Source: an uncultured Oscillospiraceae bacterium (GTDB lineage Bacteria > Bacillota > Clostridia > Oscillospirales > Ruminococcaceae). Taken from it: a stretch of 18,428 nt of DNA. The position numbers and the translations under genes were made by a program. The notes beneath the pieces were generated by a model. That model saw nothing but the letters and a program-made list of their open reading frames with translations, was not told the DNA's origin and searched no databases. The DNA is taken from contig CANNTZ010000049.1 in assembly GCA_947522735.1 (NCBI GenBank), forward strand, positions 1 through 18,428. The letters are read 5' to 3'. Shown here piece after piece: positions 1 through 6,882 of the stretch (positions are counted from its first letter, which is position 1; each line of letters begins with the position of its first letter).

Positions 1-2085
1 TCCGGCGTGCTGATGCTTGTGGACGAGGCGGTCTTTTCCGTATGCGAGCAGGAGCCGGAGATACTCGATACGCTCTACCGCGCGGTCTACTTCAACGGCG
101 GCTGGCGCACCTACGTCTCCTATAACGACTACCTCTCCGCCGTTGACGGGGGCAGGGGCGGCGGCGGTGGGGGCGGCGGCGTGAGGAAGGACTTCCGCGA
201 CACTGCCGGAGTTTATATCTTCACGACCGACAGCGACGGTCGCGCCGCTGTGACGGCAAGGCTCCCGGACAACGTGACCTCCTGGCGCGTCACGGCGATA
301 GCGGCGGGAACCGGCTCCGGCGGCATACTGACCGCTGGCGACAGCAGCCGCAGCCTCGCGTCCGGGCTGGACTTCTTCGTCACTCAGATCATGCCGGAGG
401 AGATAATCGCCGGCGACGACCTCACCGTATCGCTGCGCAGCTACGGAGACGCGCTTAGCGACCGCGAGCACACGGTGGACTACACCTGCACTCTCAGGAG
501 CGCCCACCGGCCCTCCCTCTCCAATCCCGGATCAGATATCACGCTGAAAACAAGCGGACGCGCCGGAGGCTACGTCTCCTTCAGCTTTCAAAAGCCCTCG
601 GCGGGCGAATATACCGTAACCATCACCGCGAAGTGCGGCGAGCTGTCCGACGCGCTCGAGCTGCCGCTGAAGGTGCTTGAAAGCGCCGTGGAAGCGCCGG
701 TTACGCGTGATATCGCGCCGGAGGACATCCCGTCGATAGCTCCCGCGAAATATCCGGTCACGCTCTGCGTCTATAATGCGGAGGCGCGTCTACAGGGCAG
801 AATAGTCAGCCGGACGCTGCTGTCCGACGGTTATCGTGCCGATCAGCGCCTTGCGCGCGCGTGGCTTGACGGAGCTCCGGAGGCTCTGAGCGCCGTCGAT
901 GATCTGCTTCTGGCAAACGGTATACGCACGTATCCCTACGCCGAGCGCGACCCGATGCTCACTGCGCAGCTTCTTACGGCGCTTGGAGACAGCCTTGATT
1001 TCAGCGATATGAGCGGCTATTTCCGCTCGGTGCTCTCTGATGTGAGCGCCGCCTCCGGAGATGTCGCCGCGGCGTATCTTGGTCTTGCGGCGTCCGGCCA
1101 GCCGGTGCTGGCGGATATCCGCAGCCTTATCTCAGACGAAAAGAGCTTCACCCTGCGCGACCGGCTGATATTCACGGCGGCGCTCGCGGTGCTCGGCGAC
1201 GACGACGGCGCGCTGGCGCGCTTCAACGAGCTGACTGACGGCCTTGTCGTCACTGTGAAGAACTCCGACGGGCTTGACGAGAGCTGCGTCACACTCAGGG
1301 GCTTCTCCGAGGAGGAGACGCTGAGGCTGACCTCCGCCGCCGCGCTCACGGCGTCGCTGCTGCACACCCCGCAGGAGGACGCCTTCGCGGAATATCTTGC
1401 AAGCCATAACACCCGCACCGATATCACCCTCTGCGCGCAGCTCTGCTATCTTGTCCATCTCGTTCCCTCCAAGGGCGCGGCAAGGGCGACGTATATGCTG
1501 AACGGCTCCGTCCAAACGGCGCAGCTTGAGAGCAGAGGCGTGCCACTGACGCTGAGCCTTGACCGAGAGCAGCTCGAGACGCTCCAGCTCAGATGTGTCT
1601 CCGGAAAGCTGCTTGTGACGGTGCGCTATTACGGCGGCATCGACGAGGTGCTGCGGCAGAAGCCGTCCGGTCTCAATGTAGAGAAGAGCTATTCCGGCTC
1701 CGGCAGCTATTCCGTCGGAGACAAGGCGGCCGTGACGGTCAATGTGAGCGGAAGCGCTCTGACAGGCGAGAGCTGCTGCGGCGGCGTTACCGTCGTAGAA
1801 CACCTTCCGGCGGGCATGAGGTTCTTTGCGCTTGATGAGGAGTCGCGCTCGTTGGGCTGGCGCGTGGAGAAGGAGGAGGGCCAGCGCGTGCGCTTCGTCT
1901 GGTTCCCGGAGCGGGAGGAACAGTCGCCTCCGCAGCTCTCCTACACCGCGGTATGCGTTGGCGCGGGCAGCTATATCTCGGAGAGCGCCTATGCCACGGC
2001 TCCCGCCGCCGGGGACGTCTGGGGCCTCAGCGAGCGAGGCAGCGTGACCATATCGAAAAGCGCCCCGTCCGGACACGGAGAATGA
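1..2085 (+). CDS. Alpha-2-macroglobulin family protein, C-terminal part (5' truncated by window edge)
   Basis: The frame is open from the first base, so the gene begins upstream; 694 residues are visible. Bacterial alpha-2-macroglobulins are large envelope or secreted proteins thought to trap foreign proteases. The fragment opens with the family's VDEAVFSV strand, then a glycine-rich tract (148-180), then the hallmark segment RKDFRDTAGVY...LPDNVTSWRVTAIA of the central A2M domain. A beta-rich domain follows, then an alpha-helical region (about 850-1500) where the thioester domain should lie, and a final beta domain (LPAGMRFF). The thioester motif CGEQ is absent from the helical region, so if this is a trap it would be non-covalent. 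The gene ends in TGA and is followed by a hairpin terminator. No neighbour to its right appears functionally linked; a partner such as PBP1c could lie upstream, out of view. Family assignment is strong; function is inference. Confidence 0.85.
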   Translation, partial: SGVLMLVDEAVFSVCEQEPEILDTLYRAVYFNGGWRTYVSYNDYLSAVDGGRGGGGGGGGVRKDFRDTAGVYIFTTDSDGRAAVTARLPDNVTSWRVTAIAAGTGSGGILTAGDSSRSLASGLDFFVTQIMPEEIIAGDDLTVSLRSYGDALSDREHTVDYTCTLRSAHRPSLSNPGSDITLKTSGRAGGYVSFSFQKPSAGEYTVTITAKCGELSDALELPLKVLESAVEAPVTRDIAPEDIPSIAPAKYPVTLCVYNAEARLQGRIVSRTLLSDGYRADQRLARAWLDGAPEALSAVDDLLLANGIRTYPYAERDPMLTAQLLTALGDSLDFSDMSGYFRSVLSDVSAASGDVAAAYLGLAASGQPVLADIRSLISDEKSFTLRDRLIFTAALAVLGDDDGALARFNELTDGLVVTVKNSDGLDESCVTLRGFSEEETLRLTSAAALTASLLHTPQEDAFAEYLASHNTRTDITLCAQLCYLVHLVPSKGAARATYMLNGSVQTAQLESRGVPLTLSLDREQLETLQLRCVSGKLLVTVRYYGGIDEVLRQKPSGLNVEKSYSGSGSYSVGDKAAVTVNVSGSALTGESCCGGVTVVEHLPAGMRFFALDEESRSLGWRVEKEEGQRVRFVWFPEREEQSPPQLSYTAVCVGAGSYISESAYATAPAAGDVWGLSERGSVTISKSAPSGHGE
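148..180 (+). repeat. Glycine-codon tract inside the A2M gene
   Basis: Eleven consecutive codons read Gly-Gly-Arg followed by eight Gly, all GGN, just before the conserved RKDFRDTA strand. Related bacterial proteins often carry a flexible Gly-rich stretch here, in or beside the bait region that proteases cut. The G-rich run could also be prone to slippage or assembly error. Confidence 0.7.
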
Positions 2086-2151
2086 TCGCCGACGATATGC
2101 TGTCCCGACAGGTCATGCGTTGATATAATCTGTCGCTTCAACCAAAATTGC

Positions 2152-2191
2152 TCCGCGCCGGTTTTCTTTCTTGAAATCGGCGCGGATTTTT
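2152..2191 (+). terminator. Rho-independent terminator of the A2M gene
   Basis: The arms TCCGCGCCGGTTT (2152-2164) and AAATCGGCGCGGA (2174-2186) form a 13-bp stem with one G-U pair and a 9-nt loop, followed by five T. It lies 66 bases after the stop codon. The right half also contains the -35 box of the purC promoter. Confidence 0.85.
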
Positions 2192-2199
2192 GCTATGAT
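2171..2199 (+). promoter_or_regulatory. Sigma-A promoter for purC
   Basis: TTGAAA (2171-2176), a 17-base spacer and TATGAT (2194-2199) make a near-consensus housekeeping promoter. The expected start site is near 2206, giving a leader of about 60 bases. I see no purine riboswitch or clear PurR box in that short leader. Confidence 0.75.
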
Positions 2200-2264
2200 A
2201 TAGCTGAGGTAAGGTTTACGGATCAAAACGGAAAACAGATTTTAAAGCGAAAGGGTGTCAGCGA

Positions 2265-2972
2265 ATGATAAAGGGTGCACAGCTTTATGAGGGCAAGGCA
2301 AAGCGCGTTTACGCAACGGACGACGCAAAGGCGGTCATCGTCGATTACAAGGACGACGCGACTGCGTTCAACGGCGAGAAAAAGGGAACGATCATGGGCA
2401 AGGGAGCTATAAACAACCGCCTGTCCAATCATTTTTTCAGGATACTTGAGAAAAACGGCGTGCCGACCCACTACCTCGAGGAGCTGAGCGACCGCGAGAC
2501 ACTCGTGCGCTTAGTTGAGATAGTCCCGCTCGAGGTCATCATCCGCAATATCACCGCCGGGAGCATCTGCAAGCGTTTTGGCGTCGAGGAGGGCATTGTG
2601 TTCGACACCCCGTCGCTGGAGTTCAGCTATAAGAACGACGAGCTTGGCGACCCGATGATAAATGCGAGCCAGGCCATAGCGCTGAAGCTTGCATCTCCGA
2701 AGGATATCGAGGATATCAGCGCGATGGCGTACAGAGTCAACGATGTGCTTCGTGCGGAGTTCCTCAAGGCCGGACTGCGCCTTGTGGACTTCAAGCTCGA
2801 GTTTGGACGCTTTGACGGGAGGATAATCCTCGCCGACGAGATATCGCCCGACACCTGCCGCCTGTGGGACGTCGAGACCAACAGGAAGCTGGATAAGGAT
2901 CGCTTCCGCCGCGACCTTGGCGGAGTGGAAGAGGCATATATCGAGGTCGCGCGCCGGATTCTGGGGGAATGA
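2265..2972 (+). CDS. purC: Phosphoribosylaminoimidazole-succinocarboxamide synthase (SAICAR synthetase)
   Basis: Cytosolic enzyme of de novo purine synthesis that joins CAIR and aspartate using ATP to give SAICAR. The 235-residue length fits the usual bacterial single-domain form. Diagnostic blocks are all present: the N-terminal nucleotide-binding LYEGKAKRVY, the first family signature VPLEVIIRNITAGS (residues 87-100), the second signature LVDFKLEFG (173-181) and DEISPDTCRLWD (191-202). The ATG at 2265 follows AAAGGG at a workable distance, and the promoter lies just upstream. purF follows after 91 bases (to its ATG) in the same direction, so a small purine operon is likely. That gap holds a strong hairpin that may set the ratio of the two products. 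Confidence 0.97.
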   Translation: MIKGAQLYEGKAKRVYATDDAKAVIVDYKDDATAFNGEKKGTIMGKGAINNRLSNHFFRILEKNGVPTHYLEELSDRETLVRLVEIVPLEVIIRNITAGSICKRFGVEEGIVFDTPSLEFSYKNDELGDPMINASQAIALKLASPKDIEDISAMAYRVNDVLRAEFLKAGLRLVDFKLEFGRFDGRIILADEISPDTCRLWDVETNRKLDKDRFRRDLGGVEEAYIEVARRILGE

Positions 2973-2990
2973 CGCGCGCACCGAGCCGCC

Positions 2991-3014
2991 GCGCGCAGAG
3001 AAGCTTCTGCGCGC
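2991..3014 (+). other. Strong hairpin between purC and purF
   Basis: GCGCGCAGA (2991-2999) and TCTGCGCGC (3006-3014) form a perfect 9-bp GC-rich stem with loop GAAGCT. No clean T run follows (AAGCTGTTTT), so a complete terminator is doubtful; it may be a partial terminator or a 3'-end stabiliser for the purC message. Confidence 0.6.
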
Positions 3015-3063
3015 AAGCTGTTTTGCGCAAAAATAAAACCGGCCTTTGGGAGATGGGTTACAG

Positions 3064-4440
3064 ATGAGAGACAATTACAACGGCGAGCTGCATGAGGAGT
3101 GCGCCGTTTTCGGAATATACGGCAGCGACGAGCTGGACATGGGGCATCTCGCGCATCAGGCGCTGTTTTCGATGCAGCATCGCGGACAGGACGGCGCCGG
3201 TATCGCGGGAGCGACCGGCGGCAGGATTCTCCTGCACAAGGACACAGGGCTTGTCAATGAGGTGCTGACGCCGGAGGTGCTGGACGAGTTTTCCGGCTGC
3301 CAGACGTTGATTGGACACGCGCGCTATGCCACCAGCTCCGACCGCAGCTCGGTGCTCGACACCCAGCCGCTGGTCATGCACGGCCTCGGCGGCTTCATCG
3401 CAATGGCGCACAACGGTCACATCATCAACGTGGATAAAATCCGCGACACGCTCATGCGCGACGGAATGCTCTTTCAGACCGAGGTGGACAGCGAGACGCT
3501 GATGCACCTTATCGCGCGCCACCCGAACGGAATAGAGGACAGCGTCCGCACAATGATGGAGGAGGTCGTCGGCTCCTATGCGATAGTGCTGCTCACGCCG
3601 GGACGGCTGATGGGAATACGCGACCCGTGGGGCATACGTCCGCTTGCTATAGGCAAGCTTGGCGGCAGCTACGTGCTTGCCTCCGAGAGCTGCGCCTTCA
3701 ACGCCATCGGCGCGAAGTTCCTGCGCGACGTCATGCCCGGCGAGCTTGTGATAATCGATAAAAGAGGGCTGACCTCAATACAGTATCCACGCCGCGACAA
3801 GGGCAGCCTGTGCGTCTTTGAATATGTCTATATCGCCCGCAACGACAGCGTTATCGACGGCGTCGGCGTGTTTGATTCCCGTTTCCGCATGGGCGCGCTG
3901 CTCAGCGAGGTCGCGCCGGTGGAGGCGGATATCGTTGCCGGCGTGCCGGATTCCGCACTTCCCGCGGCGATGGGCTATGCCTCGCGGAGCGGTATACCCT
4001 ATGGGCAGGCGCTCATCAAAAACAACTATTCCGGCCGCACCTTCATTCAGGGCGGCCAGCAGAACCGCGAGCAGAGCGTCAGATTAAAGCTTGCGCCGAT
4101 AAGCAGCAACGTCGCGGGCAAGCGCATAGTGCTGGTGGACGACTCCATTGTGCGCGGCACGAACAGCATGTATATTGTGAGGATGCTGCGCCGCGCCGGG
4201 GCAAAGGAGGTGCATATGCGCATAGCGTCGCCACCTGTCATGCACCCCTGCTATTACGGCATCAACACCCCGACGGCGGACAAGCTTGCGGCGGCGCACA
4301 TGCGTCTAAGCGAGCTTTGCAGCCTCATCGAGGCGGATTCGCTCGCCTATCTCGGACAGGACGACCTTGAAAGGGCGGTCGGCAACGAGCACACGGGGCT
4401 TTGTACCGCCTGCTTCAGCGGCAAATATCCTTGCTTGTAA
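3064..4440 (+). CDS. purF: Amidophosphoribosyltransferase (glutamine PRPP amidotransferase)
   Basis: First committed enzyme of purine synthesis: it moves the glutamine amide to PRPP to form phosphoribosylamine. I chose the ATG at 3064 (458 residues) because GGGAG lies 11 bases before it; a TTG at 3046 in the same frame lacks a ribosome site. The N-terminal Ntn-hydrolase glutaminase starts at Cys13 after a short propeptide (MRDNYNGELHEE), as in Bacillus-type PurF, where the peptide is removed to expose the cysteine. The PRPP-binding loop IVLVDDSIVRGT is at 355-366. Cys250, Cys396, Cys447 and Cys450 match the four ligands of the 4Fe-4S cluster in the Bacillus enzyme, so an oxygen-sensitive Fe-S form is likely. 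It lies downstream of purC on the same strand. Confidence 0.97.
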   Translation: MRDNYNGELHEECAVFGIYGSDELDMGHLAHQALFSMQHRGQDGAGIAGATGGRILLHKDTGLVNEVLTPEVLDEFSGCQTLIGHARYATSSDRSSVLDTQPLVMHGLGGFIAMAHNGHIINVDKIRDTLMRDGMLFQTEVDSETLMHLIARHPNGIEDSVRTMMEEVVGSYAIVLLTPGRLMGIRDPWGIRPLAIGKLGGSYVLASESCAFNAIGAKFLRDVMPGELVIIDKRGLTSIQYPRRDKGSLCVFEYVYIARNDSVIDGVGVFDSRFRMGALLSEVAPVEADIVAGVPDSALPAAMGYASRSGIPYGQALIKNNYSGRTFIQGGQQNREQSVRLKLAPISSNVAGKRIVLVDDSIVRGTNSMYIVRMLRRAGAKEVHMRIASPPVMHPCYYGINTPTADKLAAAHMRLSELCSLIEADSLAYLGQDDLERAVGNEHTGLCTACFSGKYPCL

Positions 4441-4471
4441 AATTTGCAAATTCAAAAAGGAGCAGATCAAT

Positions 4472-5140
4472 ATGGCACAGATAGACAAAAATACAGTCGA
4501 GGTCAAGAACCAGCTCAAGCCGAACGACTCTGTCACCTTTGAGCGGCTTGAGGGCGACGGAAAGCGCGTCATGTTCGTCGGCAACTCAATAACCCGTCAC
4601 GGAGTTCTGGACAGCATCGGCTGGCACTGGGATCACGGCATGGCTGCATCCTCCATGGACAGGGACTACGTTCATCTTCTTATCGGGCGATTCCTCCGGC
4701 AGGATCCGCAGGCGGCGTTCTGCATCTGCCAGGTGTGGAGGTGGGAGATGAGCTACAAAAACGGCTCGGCTACACTGGAGGAGTACGCTCCGGCACGCGA
4801 TTTCGGCGCGGACGTGATCATCATGCGCTGCATTGAGAACTGCGCTGCAAAGGACTTCGACGCGCAGGCGTTCACACGCGAATACGGCGCGCTTATCGAC
4901 TACCTCAACCCGTCCGGTAAGGCGAGGGTGGTGCTTACTACGGGCTTCTGGAAGCATCCGGGCGACGAGGCGATAGAAAAATTCGCCGCGGAGCGCGGCT
5001 ATCCCGTAGCATATCTCGGCGATCTCGGCGAGGACGACGAGATGAAGGCGATAGGCCGCTTTGAGCACGACGGCGTTGCAAACCATCCCGGCGACAAGGG
5101 CATGGCGGCGATAGCGGACAGGATAGCCAAGCTGCTCTGA
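4472..5140 (+). CDS. SGNH/GDSL-family hydrolase (probable esterase)
   Basis: A 222-residue protein with no signal peptide, so probably cytosolic. Block I of the SGNH fold is FVGNSITRHG with the nucleophile at Ser39. A block III-like RCIENC carries Asn123, and the C-terminal catalytic block is DGVANHPGDKG with His205. The layout resembles carbohydrate or acyl esterases that use a GNSIT nucleophile motif; the substrate cannot be told from sequence. The ATG at 4472 follows AAAAGGAG (about 4455-4462) at good spacing. It starts 31 bases after purF and ends before a bidirectional terminator, so it is probably the last gene of the purine transcript, an unexpected partner. Fold assignment is good; the biochemical role is unknown. 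Confidence 0.82.
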   Translation: MAQIDKNTVEVKNQLKPNDSVTFERLEGDGKRVMFVGNSITRHGVLDSIGWHWDHGMAASSMDRDYVHLLIGRFLRQDPQAAFCICQVWRWEMSYKNGSATLEEYAPARDFGADVIIMRCIENCAAKDFDAQAFTREYGALIDYLNPSGKARVVLTTGFWKHPGDEAIEKFAAERGYPVAYLGDLGEDDEMKAIGRFEHDGVANHPGDKGMAAIADRIAKLL

Positions 5141-5190
5141 TTTGATTGCAAAAAGCTTATAACAACAGCATTATTACGATGAGCTGCACA

Positions 5191-5231
5191 CAAAAGCGCC
5201 CGGCGTGATTTTAAAACGCCGGGCGCGATAT
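5191..5231. terminator. Bidirectional terminator between the SGNH hydrolase and the MATE gene
   Basis: GCGCCCGGCGT (5196-5206) and ACGCCGGGCGC (5216-5226) form a perfect 11-bp stem with a 9-nt loop. AAAA precedes it and an AT-rich stretch follows, so it can act on transcripts arriving from both sides: the plus-strand purine operon and the minus-strand MATE gene, which ends at 5247. Confidence 0.8.
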
Positions 5232-5246
5232 ATTTATGCGCAGGAT

Positions 5247-6674
5247 TTAGAGACTTACCATCTTCCGGCGCAGCTCCTCCGGGCGAACCGGATCGCCCGC
5301 AGCGGCGCGGCGGCGGCGCAGCCATCCGCCGTTGAAGTAGTAGATAAGGTAGAGGACGCTCGTGACGGCCCAGGTGATTGGGTAGCAGAGGATTACGGAG
5401 GAGAGGGTGTTCCAGTGCGGGACTGCGGTGTAGATCCAGACCACGCGCAGCACGCAGACGCCGAAGCAGGTCATAATCGTCGGAACGAGCGTATCTCCCG
5501 CGCCATGGACCGCGCCCGCGAGCACCTCGATGCACACATAGGTGAACCAGAGCGGAGCGAGGGTGCGCAGCATGACCATGCCCTGCCGGATGACCTCATC
5601 GTCTTTGGCGAAGATGTGATAGATCGGCTCGCCGAAAAGAACGAATATCGCGCTGATGAATATCGTCGAGCCCATCGCCATCGCAAGACATATCCGCACG
5701 CTCTTTTTGATGCGCTCATACTTTTTAGCGCCGAAGTTCTGCCCGACAAAGGTGGTTATAGCAATGCCGAAGGCGTTGATCGTCATCCAGAACAGCGCGT
5801 CAAGCTTGCCGTAGGCGGTCCATGCGGCGACGGTATCGGTGCCAAAGGAGTTGATGCTTGCCTGAATGATGATGTTGGACAGGGAATAGAGCACCGATTG
5901 AAGCCCGGACGGGATGCCGATCCTTATGATGTTGACGAACATGTCCAAGGAGAAGCGCAGCTTGCGCAGCACCAGCCGGTAGCTGTCGGTGGTGGACATC
6001 AGCGAGACGACGACCAGCACGGCGCTCGCAAGCTGTGACAGCACCGTGGCTATCGCAGCTCCTGCCACGCCCATGCGGAATACAAGCACGAAAACGAGGT
6101 CAAGCACGATATTGGTGATACATCCGGCGATGAGATAATATAGTGGGCGCCTCGAATCGCCGGCTGCACGCAGGATGCCGGAGCCGATGTTGTAGACAAG
6201 CGACGGTATCGTGCCCGCAAAATATATGCGCATGTAGAGCACGGCGTCGGAGAGCATGTCCTCCGGCGTGCCGATGAGCTGCAACGACCACGGCGCGATG
6301 AGTATGCCCACGACCGTAAGCAGCGCGCCGCTCGCGATGGCGAGCATCATCGCGGTGTGAGTTGCGCGCGAAACCTCCTCGTGGCGCTGAGCGCCGTAAT
6401 ACTGCGAGATTATTACCGTCGCGCCGGACGCGAGGCCGACAAAGAAGCCGACAAGCAGGTTGATTATAACGCCGGTTGGGCCGCCGACCGCAGCCAACGC
6501 CCCCTTGCCTACAAACTGCCCGACGACCACAGCGTCTACGGTGTTGTAAAGCTGCTGGAAGAAGGTGCCAAACATGATGGGAAAGAAGAACATAAGCAGT
6601 TGTTTCCAGATAACGCCCTCGGTTATGCCGCTCGTGTCGTATATGTTCAGCCGAGGCTTCCGCAATTTTTTCAT
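5247..6674 (-). CDS. MATE family multidrug/organic cation efflux transporter
   Basis: A 475-residue integral membrane protein with about twelve hydrophobic segments in two repeated halves. MATE proteins export cationic drugs or metabolites using a Na+ or H+ gradient. The N-terminal segment ITEGVIWKQLLMFFFPIMFGTFFQQLYNTVDAVVVGQFVG is read here in pieces: GVIWKQLLMFFFP, then FFQQLYNTVDAVVVGQ, both typical of clostridial MATE proteins, followed by ALAAVGGPTG. I place the start at the ATG at 6674 (MKKLRKPRL) because homologues begin near here; AAAGGA lies about 12 bases upstream, a rather long spacing. A longer frame reaching 6749 would run into the leader hairpin. The gene has its own promoter and a structured leader that suggests RNA-level control. 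Substrate unknown. Confidence 0.93.
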   Translation of the reverse strand: MKKLRKPRLNIYDTSGITEGVIWKQLLMFFFPIMFGTFFQQLYNTVDAVVVGQFVGKGALAAVGGPTGVIINLLVGFFVGLASGATVIISQYYGAQRHEEVSRATHTAMMLAIASGALLTVVGILIAPWSLQLIGTPEDMLSDAVLYMRIYFAGTIPSLVYNIGSGILRAAGDSRRPLYYLIAGCITNIVLDLVFVLVFRMGVAGAAIATVLSQLASAVLVVVSLMSTTDSYRLVLRKLRFSLDMFVNIIRIGIPSGLQSVLYSLSNIIIQASINSFGTDTVAAWTAYGKLDALFWMTINAFGIAITTFVGQNFGAKKYERIKKSVRICLAMAMGSTIFISAIFVLFGEPIYHIFAKDDEVIRQGMVMLRTLAPLWFTYVCIEVLAGAVHGAGDTLVPTIMTCFGVCVLRVVWIYTAVPHWNTLSSVILCYPITWAVTSVLYLIYYFNGGWLRRRRAAAGDPVRPEELRRKMVSL

Positions 6675-6745
6675 ATCACACTGATTTCCTTTCGACTGTG
6701 ATCTTGCAATGACCCTCTTAAAGCAAACAACAACCCCAAAGCCAT
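6671..6745 (-). CDS. Possible 24-codon upstream ORF overlapping the MATE start
   Basis: An ATG at 6745 opens a 24-residue frame (MALGLLFALRG... ending KEISVI) whose TGA overlaps the MATE start codon as ATGA. AAGG lies 4 bases before the ATG. Its start codon sits in the loop of the putative attenuator hairpin. The tight overlap suggests translational coupling, but such a short frame may be chance; there is no homology evidence. Confidence 0.3.
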   Translation of the reverse strand: MALGLLFALRGSLQDHSRKEISVI

Positions 6746-6759
6746 ACAACCTTGAGGTT
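6720..6759 (-). terminator. Candidate attenuator in the MATE leader
   Basis: On the minus strand AACCTCAAGG (6759-6750) can pair with CTTTGGGGTT (6741-6732), ten pairs of which two are G-U, around an 8-nt loop, followed by the T-rich GTTGTTTGCTTT. The T tract is interrupted, so termination would be weak or conditional. It sits between the leader hairpin and the MATE start, where a riboswitch expression platform would be expected. Confidence 0.45.
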
Positions 6760-6773
6760 TAGTTTACATATGT

Positions 6774-6818
6774 CCCTCTCATGAGGACTGAAGCTTAAAG
6801 AATGTCCTCTCGTCAGGG
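6774..6818 (-). ncRNA. Structured leader hairpin upstream of MATE gene (candidate riboswitch aptamer)
   Basis: On the minus strand CCCT (6818-6815) pairs with AGGG (6777-6774), and GAGGAC (6809-6804) pairs with GTCCTC (6788-6783). They enclose a symmetric 5x5 internal loop, GACGA opposite ATGAG, and a 15-nt apical loop. It begins within about 5 bases of the predicted transcript start. Known family context: the guanidine-IV (mepA) riboswitch class lies before MATE genes in clostridia. I could not match its consensus from memory, so the class is only a suggestion. Confidence 0.4.
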
Positions 6819-6829
6819 CGATAGTATAG

Positions 6830-6858
6830 ATTGTAGCATACTTTCACGCGCCTGTCTA
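6830..6858 (-). promoter_or_regulatory. Sigma-A promoter for the MATE gene
   Basis: On the minus strand TAGACA (6858-6853), a 17-base spacer and TACAAT (6835-6830) match consensus closely, with a TG-like extended -10. The expected start is near 6823, leaving a leader of about 150 nt before the MATE ATG. Confidence 0.75.
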
Positions 6859-6882
6859 CTGGTTTGCGAAAAAATTTCAGCG

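Noticed and set aside
43..51. Cys-Glu-Gln near the left edge of the A2M fragment, resembling a thioester
   Set aside because: It reads CEQE, not CGEQ, and lies before the central A2M domain, on the wrong side for the thioester domain.
2100..2111. Palindrome CTGTCCCGACAG after the A2M stop
   Set aside because: Only 5-bp arms with a 2-base gap, no T run and no nearby gene that needs it; the real terminator follows.
2124..2129. TATAAT as a -10 box
   Set aside because: No -35-like hexamer at the right distance, and the terminator lies directly downstream.
5205..6038. 277-codon plus-strand frame opposite the MATE gene
   Set aside because: Composition is Asp/His/Arg-rich and it is antisense to an unmistakable membrane transporter; it also runs through the terminator.
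6675..6749. N-terminal extension of the MATE protein
   Set aside because: It has an atypical polar sequence, would start inside the attenuator hairpin without a ribosome site, and homologues begin near the ATG at 6674.
6774..6818. Hammerhead ribozyme, because the minus strand reads CTGACGA followed by a stem
   Set aside because: The required GAAA after stem II is missing (ATGAGAGGG instead), and no third stem fits.
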